Assembly: GCF_019665765.1 (NCBI RefSeq) | Contig: NZ_CP081150.1 | Location: 992,001 to 1,056,000 of the forward strand | Source of the DNA: Deefgea tanakiae | Lineage (GTDB): Bacteria > Pseudomonadota > Gammaproteobacteria > Burkholderiales > Chitinibacteraceae | DNA length: 64,000 nucleotides | Direction: 5' to 3' | In this document: positions 52,343 through 62,190 of the stretch, one piece after another | How the letters are laid out: every line of letters starts with the position of its first letter | Position numbering within the stretch: the stretch's first letter is position 1 | Translations under genes and position numbers: made by a program | Notes under the pieces: generated by a model | Databases searched by the model: none | Seen by the model: the letters and a program-made list of their open reading frames with translations, nothing else | What the model was told of the DNA's origin: nothing

Positions 52343-52389
52343 ACGTTTTCCAAAATAAAAAAGGCCGCCAAGGCGACCATCTGGGTCTG

Positions 52390-53535
52390 TTAGTGTAGCG
52401 ATAAATCGAAAGAAATGTCGGGTTCGGCGGGTTTGTTGTTGGCGGCTTTGCGACTGGCTTCTTGTTCTTGCACCGATTGCGCGTTATTGACCATCCATGA
52501 CAAGTTGGTGGCTGAATCGGCGTTGCGTAGTGCCTCGTCGAGTTCGACTTCGCCATCACGATACATTTTGTACAGTGATTGCTCGAAGGTTTGTGAGCCC
52601 TCGGATAGTGATTGCTCCATCGCTTCTTTGATTTCAGAAAGCTCGCCATTTTTGATGAGTTCGGCGATGCGATTGGTGTTGAGCATTACTTCCACGGCGG
52701 GTTTGAGCTTGCCGGTGGATTTGCAGCGCACTAAACGTTGCGAAATAATTGCTTTCAGTGATGTGGATAGATCGTAAAGCAATGATTCGCGTGCTTCTTG
52801 CGGATAAAAATTTACAATCCGGCTCAGTGAGTGGTAGCTGTTGTTGGCGTGTAGCGTCGAAATGCACAAATGGCCCGCTTGCGCATATTGCATCGCATAA
52901 GTCATCGTGGCGCGGTCGCGGATTTCTCCGATCATCAAAACATTGGGGGCTTCACGCATCGCATTGCGAAGAGCGTCGTCGTAGCTGTGGGTGTCTGTGC
53001 CGACTTCGCGCTGATTAACGAGTGATTTTTTGTGTTGGTATATGAACTCAATCGGGTCTTCCATCGTGAGGATATGACCGCTGTGGTTCTCGTTGCGGTG
53101 CTCCAGCATCGCTGAAACAGTGGATGATTTGCCCGAGCCCGTTGCACCGACAACGAGAATAATTCCGCGTTTTTCCATGACCAAATCCTTGAGGATTTCG
53201 GGCATGAACAGCTCTTCGAGTGTGTCGGCTTTGGGTTTAATAAAACGTGCTACTAATGCAACACTGCCACGGCTTTTGAATACATTAACCCGAAAATTGC
53301 CAATCCCACTGACGGGAAAGGCAAAGTTCATTTCAAGGTCGCGTTCAAAAGTCGCTACTCGAGCTTCGCCCATCAGTTGATAAGCGAGTTGCTTGACGTG
53401 CTCAGCACTGAGGACTTGATTGTTGACGGGGTGGCAAGCGCCTTGAATTTTAATGACTATTGCCGAATCGGCGGCTAAAAACAGATCAGATGCACTGCGT
53501 TCGGCCATAAGTTTAAAAAACGGCAATAGATTCAT
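52390..53535 (-). CDS. pilU: Type IV pilus retraction ATPase PilU
   Basis: A 381-residue secretion-type ATPase that assists PilT in retracting type IV pili. It has Walker A GATGSGKSS, the Asp box ILTMEDPIEFIYQHK, Walker B NVLMIGEIRDRATM and the His box GHLCISTLHANN. The N-terminal LLPFFKLMAERSASDLFLAADSAIVIKI and the long polar C-terminal tail fit PilU rather than PilT. It is alone here; pilT is not seen next to it. It is 24 bases downstream of the fadD stop. Confidence 0.9.
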   Translation of the reverse strand: MNLLPFFKLMAERSASDLFLAADSAIVIKIQGACHPVNNQVLSAEHVKQLAYQLMGEARVATFERDLEMNFAFPVSGIGNFRVNVFKSRGSVALVARFIKPKADTLEELFMPEILKDLVMEKRGIILVVGATGSGKSSTVSAMLEHRNENHSGHILTMEDPIEFIYQHKKSLVNQREVGTDTHSYDDALRNAMREAPNVLMIGEIRDRATMTYAMQYAQAGHLCISTLHANNSYHSLSRIVNFYPQEARESLLYDLSTSLKAIISQRLVRCKSTGKLKPAVEVMLNTNRIAELIKNGELSEIKEAMEQSLSEGSQTFEQSLYKMYRDGEVELDEALRNADSATNLSWMVNNAQSVQEQEASRKAANNKPAEPDISFDLSLH

Positions 53536-53559
53536 TTTGTTTCCTTGGTGCGAATGTAT

Positions 53560-55218
53560 TTAATTGCGAAGCTCTCGGCGCAAAATTTTACCTACATTCG
53601 ATTTAGGTAGGCTATCTCTAAATTCAATGACGCGCGGAATTTTGTAGTTGGTGAGCTGGCCACGGCAAAATTCGATGATTTCTTCGCTGGTCAATTGTGG
53701 GTCTTTTTTGACCACAACGAGTTTGACGGCTTCTCCTGTTTTATCATCGGCAATGCCAATGCAGGCGACTTCAAGAATGCCTGGATGATTGGCGACTACA
53801 TCCTCGATTTCATTCGGGTAAACGTTAAAGCCAGACACCAAAATCATGTCTTTCTTGCGGTCAACGATTTGGAAAAAGCCGCTCGGTTTCATAATTGCAA
53901 TGTCGCCCGTTGCCAAAAAGCCGTCTTCACCCAGAATTTGCGCAGTGTCTTCGGGGCGATTCCAGTAGCCTTTCATCACTTGAGGGCCGCGAATAAAGAG
54001 TTCTCCACGCTCGCCTGCGGGAAGGACTTGGCCGGCATCGTCACGGATCTCGCCGGTCGTGAGCGGAATCGGCAGACCAATCATGCCGTTAAATTCCGTG
54101 GTGTTCATCGGATTCATCATCGCGGCGGGGGAGGTTTCGGTGAGTCCGTAGGCTTCAACCAAAGGAATGTGCGTGATTTTTTTCCATTTATCGGCTACTG
54201 CGTGCTGAACGGCCATGCCGCCACCGAGGGCGAGTTTCCATTTGGAAAAGTCTAACTTTGCAAAGTCTGAATTGTTGAGTAGTGCGTTAAAAAGTGTGTT
54301 TACGCCGGTGAGGCAGGTGACTGGGTATTTCTCGAGTGTTTTAACAAAGTCAGGAATGTCGCGTGGATTGGTAATCAATAAGTTTGTCGCGCCGATTTTG
54401 GTGAAGACCATGCAGTTCGCAGTGAGTGAAAAGATGTGGTAGAGCGGCAATGCGGTCACAATCATTTCTTTGCCATCAGTAACGACAGGGCTAATCCATG
54501 CGTGCGCTTGCTGCATATTCGCGACGATATTACCGTGCGTGAGCATGGCGCCTTTGGCGACACCAGTGGTGCCGCCTGTGTATTGCAAGAAAGCGATGTC
54601 TTGATGGTTGAGTTGTGGTTCTTTAAGGGTATTGTCCTGACCTTTTTCAAGCGCGGAGCTTAGGGTTGTATGCCCTGGTAGGGTATATGTAGGGACGAGT
54701 TTCTTAATGTAACGAACAACGCTGTTGACGAGTAGCTTTTTTGGAAAGCCAAATAAATCACCTAATTCCGTCACAATGGTGTGTTTTATTTGGGTGTTCT
54801 GAATAATTGCTTCGAGTGTGTGAGCAAAGTTGGCCAAAATAAGGATGGCTTCTGCGCCAGAATCATTAAGTTGATGTTCTAGCTCGCGTGGTGTGTACAG
54901 TGGATTGACATTGACAACGACATAACCCGCGCGAAGGATGCCAAAAATAGCCACGGGGTACTGCAATACATTGGGCATCATCACCGCAACACGTGAGCCT
55001 GTAGGTAGTTTCAGTGTTTGTTGTAGATAGGTTGCAAACTGTATTGATAATCGATCTAAATCACCGTAGGTGATGCTTTTGCCCATGTTGATGAAGGCAT
55101 CACGATCGCGGTATTTGGCTAGGCTTTGTGCGAAAACTTCGGGGATTGAACTGAATTTTTCAAGGTTTACTGTGTGTGGTACGCCGCTTTGATAGTTGGC
55201 TAGCCAAGGCTGGGTCAT
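53560..55218 (-). CDS. fadD: Long-chain fatty acid-CoA ligase FadD
   Basis: A 552-residue acyl-CoA synthetase. It begins QPWLANYQSGVPHTVNLEKFSSIPEVFAQSLAKY, with the ATP motif LQYTGGTTGVAKGAMLTHGN, EAYGLTETSP, GWLATGD-like FLATGDIAIM, VDRKKDMILVSGFNVYP and the C-terminal SNVGKILRRELR. It activates fatty acids for beta-oxidation at the inner membrane. The start is ATG 55218 with GGAGA upstream; a longer in-frame version from 55260 lacks family similarity. Confidence 0.93.
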   Translation of the reverse strand: MTQPWLANYQSGVPHTVNLEKFSSIPEVFAQSLAKYRDRDAFINMGKSITYGDLDRLSIQFATYLQQTLKLPTGSRVAVMMPNVLQYPVAIFGILRAGYVVVNVNPLYTPRELEHQLNDSGAEAILILANFAHTLEAIIQNTQIKHTIVTELGDLFGFPKKLLVNSVVRYIKKLVPTYTLPGHTTLSSALEKGQDNTLKEPQLNHQDIAFLQYTGGTTGVAKGAMLTHGNIVANMQQAHAWISPVVTDGKEMIVTALPLYHIFSLTANCMVFTKIGATNLLITNPRDIPDFVKTLEKYPVTCLTGVNTLFNALLNNSDFAKLDFSKWKLALGGGMAVQHAVADKWKKITHIPLVEAYGLTETSPAAMMNPMNTTEFNGMIGLPIPLTTGEIRDDAGQVLPAGERGELFIRGPQVMKGYWNRPEDTAQILGEDGFLATGDIAIMKPSGFFQIVDRKKDMILVSGFNVYPNEIEDVVANHPGILEVACIGIADDKTGEAVKLVVVKKDPQLTSEEIIEFCRGQLTNYKIPRVIEFRDSLPKSNVGKILRRELRN

Positions 55219-55315
55219 GATTTGTCTCCAATCGTTGATGTACTTTATGAGCAAAAGCACCCGTGAGACAAGTGCATCTTTATCAAGGAGTATTTCGCCA
55301 GCTTATCTTTTCTGT

Positions 55316-55321
55316 TAGAAT
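55316..55321 (+). promoter_or_regulatory. Candidate promoter of the rimP-nusA-infB operon
   Basis: An extended -10 (TGTTAGAAT) lies about 110 bases upstream of rimP. No clear -35 accompanies it. Confidence 0.4.
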
Positions 55322-55372
55322 CGGGAAAATCCCGTAAAAAATCATGCGGGAGTGCTTTCAGTGGGTTTTATG

Positions 55373-55405
55373 AATGGGCGCGCAATAGTTTGCAGCCCAT
55401 TTTTT
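55373..55405 (+). terminator. Terminator-like hairpin in the rimP leader
   Basis: AATGGGC (55373-55379) pairs with GCCCATT (55395-55401), followed by TTTTG, 26 bases before the rimP ATG. It could act as an attenuator of the operon. Confidence 0.55.
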
Positions 55406-55430
55406 GTTTGTGGTTTTTGAGAAGGGAAGT

Positions 55431-55865
55431 ATGGCGGTCAATCTGCAATCCGTGTTGGACAGTACCTTACCAGGTCTAGGGTACGAATTAGTCGATTTTG
55501 AAATGGGCGAGAAGGGCTTGCTGCGCATTTTTATCGATAAAGAAGGCGGCGTCACCATTGACGACTGTGTGTTGGTGAGCAATCACTTATTACGCTTGTT
55601 TATGGTTGAAAATATTCCCCATGAGCGCCTTGAGGTGTCCTCACCGGGATTAGATCGCTTAATCAAAAAACCGGCGGATTTTGAGCGATTTGCCGGAGAG
55701 ATGGTGAAGGTGAAGCTGCGTTTGCCCTTGCCTGATCGTCGCCGGAATTTAGTCGGCAAGTTGTTGGGCTTGGTGGATGATCATGTGGTGATTGATGTGG
55801 CTGGCGAAGAGCTGAAGTTGGCTTTGTCGAGCATTGATCGGGTACGGATCGAACCGCAGTTTTAA
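55431..55865 (+). CDS. rimP: Ribosome maturation factor RimP
   Basis: A 144-residue protein required for 30S subunit maturation. It has VLDSTLPGLGYELVDFEMGEKGLLRIFIDKEGGVTIDDC and ERLEVSSPGLDRLIKKPADFERF, followed by the C-terminal SH3-like domain. ATG 55431 is preceded by GAAGGGAAG. It heads the rimP-nusA-infB block, as in most proteobacteria. Confidence 0.96.
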   Translation: MAVNLQSVLDSTLPGLGYELVDFEMGEKGLLRIFIDKEGGVTIDDCVLVSNHLLRLFMVENIPHERLEVSSPGLDRLIKKPADFERFAGEMVKVKLRLPLPDRRRNLVGKLLGLVDDHVVIDVAGEELKLALSSIDRVRIEPQF

Positions 55866-55929
55866 GCTGTGTCACCTATTTGGCAAATACTGTTAATTTG
55901 GCTTTTGTTTGATGCCGGAGGACTAATTT

Positions 55930-57402
55930 ATGAATCGTGAAATTCTAGTGCTGGTCGAAGCACTTGCGCACGAAAAAAATGTAGAAAAAGAAGTTGTGTT
56001 TGGTGCTTTGGAGTCTGCACTCGCTTCTGCCACTAAAAAACGCTACGAAGATGAAGTCGAAATTCGTGTTTCGATTGATCGCCACAATGGTGCGTATCGC
56101 AGTTTCCGTGTTTGGGACGTGGTTGAAGACAATGACCACGAAGAGCCATCACGCCAAATCGCGATTACTGATGCGCCGGACTACAGCGCTGATTTGAAAG
56201 TCGGTGATGTTTGGGAAGTTGAGTTAGAGCCAATCGAATTTGGCCGCATCGGTGCGCAAGCAGCCAAGCAAGTGATTTTGCAAAAGATCCGTGATGCTGA
56301 GCGCGAACAAAACTTGAATGATTTCCTTGAGCGTCGTGAGCATATCGTTTCAGGCAGTATCAAACGTATCGAGCGTGGTAATGCCATTCTTGAGTTGGGC
56401 AAGCTAGAAGCAATTCTGCCGCGCGACCAAATGATCCCGAAAGAAAATTTACGTGTTGGCGATCGTGTTAAAGCCTTCTTGTTGCGCGTTGATCGTAATG
56501 GTCGTGGCCCGCAATTGGTCTTGTCGCGGATTGCGCCGGACTTTATGGCTAAATTGTTTGAGTTGGAAGTGCCTGAGATTGAAAACAATTTGATCGAATT
56601 GAAAGGTGTTGCACGTGATCCTGGCATGCGTGCCAAGATTGCCGTTAAGTCGAACGACCAGCGCGTTGACCCACAAGGCACTTGTATCGGTGTGCGCGGT
56701 ACGCGTGTTAATGCCGTGAGTAACGAACTTGCTGGTGAGCGTGTAGATATCGTATTGTGGTCGCCTGATGCGGCACAATTTGCGATCAATGCTTTGTCAC
56801 CTGCTGAAGTGAGCTCCATCATTTTGGATGAAGATACGCACAGCATGGATGTGGTGGTGGATGAAGAAAATCTGGCGATGGCGATTGGTCGTGGTGGTCA
56901 GAATGTGAAATTGGCGGCTGAGTTGACAGGTTGGAAACTCAACATCATGACTGTTGATGAAGCTGAGGAAAAGCACGAAGAAGAATTCACTAAGATTCGC
57001 GCCTTGTTTATTCAAGCGTTGGATATTGATGAAGATGTGGCCAGTGTGTTGGTGCAAGAAGGCTTCAATACACTAGAAGAGGTGGCCTATGTGCCACTGA
57101 ATGAAATGCTGGAAATCGAAGCGTTTGATGAAGAAACCGTGAACGAACTGCGCTCTCGTGCTCGTGATGCCTTGTTAACTCAAGCCATCGCGCGTGAAGA
57201 AAGACTTGAGCATCAGTCCGAAGACCTGAAGACGCTTGAGGGTATGACCCCGGAGTTGGCTGCGCAATTGGCTGATAACGAGATACGTACCCGTGACGAT
57301 CTAGCAGATTTGGCGGTCGATGAATTAACCGAAATGACTGGTATCGACGCAGAAACCGCTAAACAACTGATCATGAAAGCGCGCGAACATTTGTTCGCCT
57401 AA
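55930..57402 (+). CDS. nusA: Transcription elongation/termination factor NusA
   Basis: A 490-residue RNA polymerase-binding protein acting in pausing, termination and antitermination. The N-terminal polymerase-binding domain is residues 1-125, the S1 domain about 135-200, and two KH domains about 230-345 (with VGACIG-like [18 protein letters not shown] and [22 protein letters not shown]). Two C-terminal acidic repeats follow ([20 protein letters not shown] and [22 protein letters not shown]). GCCGGAGGA precedes the ATG. Confidence 0.97.
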   Translation: MNREILVLVEALAHEKNVEKEVVFGALESALASATKKRYEDEVEIRVSIDRHNGAYRSFRVWDVVEDNDHEEPSRQIAITDAPDYSADLKVGDVWEVELEPIEFGRIGAQAAKQVILQKIRDAEREQNLNDFLERREHIVSGSIKRIERGNAILELGKLEAILPRDQMIPKENLRVGDRVKAFLLRVDRNGRGPQLVLSRIAPDFMAKLFELEVPEIENNLIELKGVARDPGMRAKIAVKSNDQRVDPQGTCIGVRGTRVNAVSNELAGERVDIVLWSPDAAQFAINALSPAEVSSIILDEDTHSMDVVVDEENLAMAIGRGGQNVKLAAELTGWKLNIMTVDEAEEKHEEEFTKIRALFIQALDIDEDVASVLVQEGFNTLEEVAYVPLNEMLEIEAFDEETVNELRSRARDALLTQAIAREERLEHQSEDLKTLEGMTPELAAQLADNEIRTRDDLADLAVDELTEMTGIDAETAKQLIMKAREHLFA

Positions 57403-57420
57403 GGCGCGGGAGAGTAATCT

Positions 57421-60183
57421 ATGAGTGAACCCAAAGTCAGCCAGTTTGCTGCCGAATTAAAAATGCCAACCCAAGAGTTGCTTCAACAATTGAAAGCAGC
57501 TGGTGTTGATAAAAATAGTGCCGATGATGTTTTGAGCTCGGATGATAAGCAACGTTTGTTAGGTCATTTAAAGCAAAAACATGGTCAGGCGGGCGATAAG
57601 CCCAAAGTTACCTTGGCGCGTAAAGAAACAACTGAAATTCGCAAGACGGATGCCACAGGCAAATCGAAAACGATTCAAGTTGAAGTGCGTAAAAAGCGTG
57701 TATTTGAAGCGCCAGAAGCGCCGGTTGCTCGTGTTGTTGAGCCTGTTGCTGCCGTGGTTGCGCCAGCAGCGCCTGCAGCTGCCGTGCCACAAGCTCCTGC
57801 AGCACCTGCAATGGTGATTGATGAATCACAGCGCCTAACGCGTGAAGCTGAGTCTCGCCGTCAAAACGAGCTTTATGCTCGTCAAGCGGCAGAAATGGCT
57901 GCTAAGAAAAATCGTGACCAAAAACCAGTTGAGCAAGTGGCGCCTGTAGTTGAGGCTGCGCCTGTTGTTGCTGAAACCGTTGCGCCAGCAACATCTGCAC
58001 CAGCCAAGCAAGCCAATGCACAGCAAGCGAAGCCACAACAACCAGCGCAGCAAGCCAAGCCGCAACAGCAGGCAAAACCTGCTGAAGCTGCTAAGCCTGC
58101 CGTGAAACCACACTTGAAGCCAGGTCATGAGGCGCCACGCGTTGGTGCTCGCGTTGATTTCCGTCGTCCAAAAGAGACGCCAATTCACGCCCCAGAAAAA
58201 GCGGCTGCACCTGCACCTGTTGCTGCAAAACCAGCGGATAAAAAAGGTGTAACCACTGCACCTAAGAAAGATGAGAAAGGCGGCTGGAATGATGGTCGTC
58301 AGAAGAAAGGTATCAAAACCCGTGGTGGCGATACTGGTAATGATTGGAAGTCGAAGAAAGGCGGTAAACGCAATAATGCGGCTGCTCAGCAAGATAATGC
58401 CCATGCCTTTGTTGCACCGACAGAGCCGGTAGCGCGTGAAGTTGATGTGCCAGAAACCATTTCCGTAGCAGATTTGGCGCACAAAATGGCCGTTAAGGGC
58501 GTTGAAGTCGTTAAGGCGCTGATGAAAATGGGCATGATGGTCACGATTAATCAGGTTCTCGACCAAGAAACTGCAATGATTGTGGTTGAAGAAATGGGCC
58601 ACACACCTGTTGCTGCCAAGCTTGATGATCCCGATATTTATTTGGATGAAAGCGACAAAACTGAACACGCGATGACGTCACGTGCGCCAGTTGTAACGGT
58701 TATGGGTCACGTTGACCATGGTAAAACCTCTTTGCTCGACTATATTCGACGTGCGAAAGTAGCTTCGGGTGAGGCGGGTGGTATTACACAGCATATTGGC
58801 GCGTATCACGTTGAAACTGGCAAGGGTGTTGTTACATTCCTTGATACCCCTGGTCACGAAGCGTTTACATCTATGCGTGCTCGTGGTGCTCAATTGACCG
58901 ACATCGTGGTTCTGGTTGTGGCTGCCGATGATGGTGTGATGCCGCAAACGATTGAGGCGATTCACCATGCGAAAGCAGCGGGTGTGCCAATTGTGGTGGC
59001 GGTGAATAAGATTGATAAGCCAGAAGCGAACTTTGAACGTATCCGTCAAGAAATGGTTGCGCAAGAAGTGGTTCCAGAAGATTGGGGTGGCGATACTCAG
59101 TTTGTGCACGTTTCAGCGAAAAAAGGCTTGGGTATTGATGAGTTGCTTGATGCGATTCTGTTGCAAGCTGAGGTGCTTGAGCTGACTGCGCCAGTCGATG
59201 GTCCTGCGAAAGGGATTATTATCGAGGCACGTTTGGATAAAGGCCGTGGCCCTGTGGCTTCGATGTTGGTTCAGTCGGGTACCTTGCGTAAAGGCGATAC
59301 CGTGCTTGCAGGTCAAGTTTACGGTCGTATTCGTGCGATGTTGGACGAGAACGGCAAGCCAATTACTGAAGCTGGCCCATCAATGCCAGTTGAAATCTTG
59401 GGCTTGTCTGAAGTGCCGTCCGCTGGTGTCGATGCGATGGTGTTGGCTGATGAGAAAAAAGCGCGTGAAATCGCGATGTTCCGTCAAGGTAAATTCCGCG
59501 ATGTGAAATTTGCTCGTCAACAAGCGTCTAAACTCGAAAACATGTTTGCGCAAATGGCGGAAGGCAATGTTCAAAACTTGCCAATCATCATTAAGGCTGA
59601 CGTTCAGGGTTCTTCGGAAGCCTTGTCACAAAGCTTGCAAAAACTCTCAACCAGCGAAGTTCGTGTGCAGATCTTGCACAGCGCAGTGGGCGGTATTTCT
59701 GAGTCTGATGTGAACTTGGCATTGGCTTCTAAGGCAGTCATTATCGGCTTTAATACACGTGCGGATTCTGCAGCACGTAAATTGGCTGAGAATGAAGGCG
59801 TTGATCTACGTTACTACAACATCATTTATGATGCTGTGGATGACGTGAAAGCGGCCTTGTCGGGTATGTTGGCACCAGAGCGCCGTGAGTCAATCATCGG
59901 TATGGTTGAAATTCGTCAAGTCTTTGCTGTATCGAAAGTGGGTACGATTGCAGGTTGCTTGGTGATGGAAGGTCTTGTTAAGCGTTCGGCAGGTGTTCGT
60001 GTCTTGCGTAATAACTTGGTAATCCATCAAGGTGAGCTGGAAAATCTGAAACGCTTTAAAGATGAAGCTAAAGAAGTTAAAGCGGGTTTCGAATGCGGCT
60101 TGCAAATCAAAAACTTCAACGATATTCAATTGGGCGACCAGTTGGAAGTGTTCGAAGTGGTGGAAGTCGCTCGTACGCTGTAA
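57421..60183 (+). CDS. infB: Translation initiation factor IF-2
   Basis: A 920-residue GTPase that places initiator tRNA on the 30S subunit. The N terminus begins [28 protein letters not shown] (IF2_N). A long Ala/Pro/Gln/Lys-rich linker runs to about residue 330. A second IF2_N unit follows, then the G domain with [12 protein letters not shown] near residue 428, DTPGHE and NKID. The remaining domains bind initiator tRNA. The linker codes for the largest antisense open frame nearby, which I treat as a composition artefact. Confidence 0.97.
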   Translation: MSEPKVSQFAAELKMPTQELLQQLKAAGVDKNSADDVLSSDDKQRLLGHLKQKHGQAGDKPKVTLARKETTEIRKTDATGKSKTIQVEVRKKRVFEAPEAPVARVVEPVAAVVAPAAPAAAVPQAPAAPAMVIDESQRLTREAESRRQNELYARQAAEMAAKKNRDQKPVEQVAPVVEAAPVVAETVAPATSAPAKQANAQQAKPQQPAQQAKPQQQAKPAEAAKPAVKPHLKPGHEAPRVGARVDFRRPKETPIHAPEKAAAPAPVAAKPADKKGVTTAPKKDEKGGWNDGRQKKGIKTRGGDTGNDWKSKKGGKRNNAAAQQDNAHAFVAPTEPVAREVDVPETISVADLAHKMAVKGVEVVKALMKMGMMVTINQVLDQETAMIVVEEMGHTPVAAKLDDPDIYLDESDKTEHAMTSRAPVVTVMGHVDHGKTSLLDYIRRAKVASGEAGGITQHIGAYHVETGKGVVTFLDTPGHEAFTSMRARGAQLTDIVVLVVAADDGVMPQTIEAIHHAKAAGVPIVVAVNKIDKPEANFERIRQEMVAQEVVPEDWGGDTQFVHVSAKKGLGIDELLDAILLQAEVLELTAPVDGPAKGIIIEARLDKGRGPVASMLVQSGTLRKGDTVLAGQVYGRIRAMLDENGKPITEAGPSMPVEILGLSEVPSAGVDAMVLADEKKAREIAMFRQGKFRDVKFARQQASKLENMFAQMAEGNVQNLPIIIKADVQGSSEALSQSLQKLSTSEVRVQILHSAVGGISESDVNLALASKAVIIGFNTRADSAARKLAENEGVDLRYYNIIYDAVDDVKAALSGMLAPERRESIIGMVEIRQVFAVSKVGTIAGCLVMEGLVKRSAGVRVLRNNLVIHQGELENLKRFKDEAKEVKAGFECGLQIKNFNDIQLGDQLEVFEVVEVARTL

Positions 60184-60187
60184 TGAT

Positions 60188-60326
60188 GTGAGGTGTTCGG
60201 AGTGGGGTGTGAGGTGTTCTCGCTCCGACACAATAGCGCAGGCCCTCGATGGTGCTTGCGCTTTTTGCTTTTTAATTCAGGTGTCGAATGGGTATTCACC
60301 TCACTCCTCGCACCACACTCCTCACA
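60188..60326. repeat. Imperfect inverted repeat between infB and rbfA
   Basis: GTGAGGTGTTCGGAGTGGGG (from 60188) and its continuation GTGTGAGGTG face CACCTCACTCC and CACACTCCTCACA near 60297-60326. The arms are about 30 bases. An intrinsic terminator hairpin lies between them. Confidence 0.55.
60235..60273 (+). terminator. Terminator-like hairpin between infB and rbfA
   Basis: AGCGCAGGC (60235-60243) pairs with GCTTGCGCT (60254-60262, one G-U), followed by TTTTGCTTTTT. It may reduce transcription into rbfA-truB. Confidence 0.7.
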
Positions 60327-60332
60327 GAGATT

Positions 60333-60716
60333 ATGGCTAATAAACAATTTACTCGCGCTGACCGTGTTGCTCAGCAAATTCAACGAGATTTGGCGACGGT
60401 GATTCGGGCTGAGCTTGATCATCCGCATGCATCACTGATTACTGTCACTGATGTTGAAGTATCGCGTGATTATTCACATGCGAAAGTTTTTTACACTTTT
60501 TTGGGTGATGCAAGTCATCGCCCTGAAATCGCTCACTTGCTTGAGCGTGCAAAGGGTTTCCTGCGTGCGCAAATTGCACGTGGTTTTTCTTTGTACAAAA
60601 TGCCTGAGCTTCATTTTGAATACGACGAATCAATCGAATATGGTATGGATTTGACGCATAAAATTGAACAGGCCAACTCATTACCAAAAGCACCTGAAGA
60701 AGATGGCCAAGCGTAA
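60333..60716 (+). CDS. rbfA: Ribosome-binding factor A
   Basis: A 127-residue KH-like protein needed for late 30S maturation and cold adaptation. It begins ANKQFTRADRVAQQIQRDLATVIRAELDHP and has VTDVEVSRDYSHAKVFYTFLG, RAQIARGFSLYKMPELHFEYDESIEYG. ATG 60333 is chosen over an in-frame upstream codon at 60288 that lies within the inverted repeat. Its last 14 bases overlap truB. Confidence 0.95.
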   Translation: MANKQFTRADRVAQQIQRDLATVIRAELDHPHASLITVTDVEVSRDYSHAKVFYTFLGDASHRPEIAHLLERAKGFLRAQIARGFSLYKMPELHFEYDESIEYGMDLTHKIEQANSLPKAPEEDGQA

Positions 60717-61614
60717 AATCGATGGGGTTTTGTTGCTGGATAAGCCGTTTGGTTTTTCGAGTAATGGTGCGCTTTTAAAGTGCCGCTGGTTATTACAAGC
60801 GGAAAAGGGCGGTCATACCGGTGTGCTTGATCCATTTGCAACGGGGCTTTTGCCCTTGTGTTTTGGCGAGGCGACTAAATTTGCTCAGCGGATGTTGGAT
60901 GCTGATAAAGGTTATCGCGCCACGATTACTTTTGGACAGGTTTCGACGACTTTGGATGGTGAGGGTGAAATTACCGTTAGTGGTGTTGCGCCTAGTGGCC
61001 TTGATCAAATATTGCCAGTATTGCAGCAGTTTGTTGGTCCAATCATCCAAACTCCCCCTATGTATTCGGCGCTAAAGGTTGATGGTAAACCGTTGTATGA
61101 ATATGCCCGTGAGGGTGTTGTTTTAGAGCGGAAATCTCGGCCAGTCACAATCTATGAGATGACTGTGGTGTCTTATGAGGCACCGGTGCTAGTGGTTGAT
61201 GTATTGTGCTCGAAAGGGACTTATATTCGTGTTCTGGCAGAAGATATTGGCAATGCATTGGGTTGCGGTGGCTATTTATCGGGCTTGCGCCGCACATTAA
61301 CGGGTGGTTTTAAGTTAGAAGATGCAATCACTCTGGATGAATATATCGCGCTCGAAATGCCTGAACGAGAGGCTATGTTGTTGCCGGGTGAACAACTGAT
61401 TGCTGAGTTACCGAGCTTTGAGCTTAATTTGGCGCAAACGGCGTTGATGCGAAATGGGATGCCGATTCTGGACGCAATTAATGCCCCGCTTGGGGAGTTA
61501 AGGCTTTACGGGAACTCGGAAAAGTTAGATAATCCTATGTTCATTGGTTTGGGTGAAGTGGGCGCTGATGGCGTGCTGCGACCCAAACGACTGCTTTCTA
61601 CCCATGTGGCGTAG
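60703..61614 (+). CDS. truB: tRNA pseudouridine-55 synthase TruB
   Basis: A 303-residue enzyme that makes pseudouridine at position 55 of tRNA. It has GVLLLDKPFGFSSNGALLKCRWLL, the catalytic aspartate in GGHTGVLDPFATGLLPLCFGEATKF, TPPMYSALKVDGKPLYEYAREG and CSKGTYIRVLAEDIG. The C terminus carries a PUA-like part. ATG 60703 overlaps the end of rbfA by 14 bases, so translation is probably coupled. Confidence 0.96.
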   Translation: MAKRKIDGVLLLDKPFGFSSNGALLKCRWLLQAEKGGHTGVLDPFATGLLPLCFGEATKFAQRMLDADKGYRATITFGQVSTTLDGEGEITVSGVAPSGLDQILPVLQQFVGPIIQTPPMYSALKVDGKPLYEYAREGVVLERKSRPVTIYEMTVVSYEAPVLVVDVLCSKGTYIRVLAEDIGNALGCGGYLSGLRRTLTGGFKLEDAITLDEYIALEMPEREAMLLPGEQLIAELPSFELNLAQTALMRNGMPILDAINAPLGELRLYGNSEKLDNPMFIGLGEVGADGVLRPKRLLSTHVA

Positions 61615-61661
61615 AAAGTTAATGGAGCTAGAGTGGGTTTTTCGCTCAATCTAGCTTGTCT

Positions 61662-61684
61662 AATCACCATTTGGGTGATTTTTT
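61662..61684 (+). terminator. Terminator-like hairpin in the rpsO leader
   Basis: AATCACC (61662-61668), loop ATTTG, GGTGATT (61674-61680), then TTTT and immediately the rpsO ribosome site GGAG. A second hairpin (AGCTAGA/TCTAGCT) lies just upstream at 61627-61655. It may end truB transcripts or control rpsO. Confidence 0.6.
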
Positions 61685-61696
61685 GGAGAAGTTTGA

Positions 61697-61966
61697 ATGT
61701 CTGTTTCTGTTGCTCAAAAAGCTGAATTAGTAAAAAAATTCCAACACAAGGAAGGCGATACTGGTTCTTCTGAAGTACAAGTTGCTTTGTTGACTGCTCG
61801 CATCAATGATCTGACTGAACATTTTAAAGTAAACAAAAAAGACCACCACTCACGTCGTGGTTTGTTAGCAATGGTTTCTCGTCGTCGTCGTTTGTTGGAT
61901 TACCTCAAACGCACGAACAACGAAAGCTACCGCAGCTTGATCGCTGCGTTGGGTCTACGTAAATAA
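61697..61966 (+). CDS. rpsO: 30S ribosomal protein S15
   Basis: An 89-residue primary 16S rRNA-binding protein. The conserved [58 protein letters not shown] block covers most of the protein. GGAGAAG precedes ATG 61697. The order rpsO-pnp is standard. In other bacteria S15 represses its own translation through a leader structure; hairpins are present here, but the mechanism is not shown. Confidence 0.98.
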   Translation: MSVSVAQKAELVKKFQHKEGDTGSSEVQVALLTARINDLTEHFKVNKKDHHSRRGLLAMVSRRRRLLDYLKRTNNESYRSLIAALGLRK

Positions 61967-61976
61967 GACCCACGGC

Positions 61977-62011
61977 AAAAAAGTCGCAGTCTATCGATTG
62001 CGGCTTTTTTT
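61977..62011 (+). terminator. Terminator after rpsO
   Basis: AAAAAAGTCGCA (61977-61988), loop, TGCGGCTTTTTTT (61999-62011), with one G-U pair. Confidence 0.88.
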
Positions 62012-62059
62012 CTATATGGTCGCCTAATTTTAGTTTCAAACCTTTGCTCCGCCCAATAG

Positions 62060-62100
62060 CGATTCCGGCGGCAGGGTAAAGTTCGGATGTGCCGGAATCG
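62060..62100 (+). promoter_or_regulatory. Hairpin in the pnp leader
   Basis: CGATTCCGGC (62060-62069) and GCCGGAATCG (62091-62100) form a perfect 10-base stem about 90 bases before pnp. In E. coli a leader stem cut by RNase III allows PNPase to control its own mRNA; a similar role here is inference. Confidence 0.5.
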
Positions 62101-62190
62101 GCGATGTGCAAGCAATAGCTTGGCGATCCCATCGCAGCGGAAGCAACTTATCGCCATGGTCGTTGGCAAACATTGTGAAAAGGACAACGA

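Noticed and set aside
57835-58668. A 277-codon minus-strand open frame opposite infB
   Set aside because: It mirrors the Ala/Pro/Gln-rich linker of IF-2 and has no protein-like features of its own.
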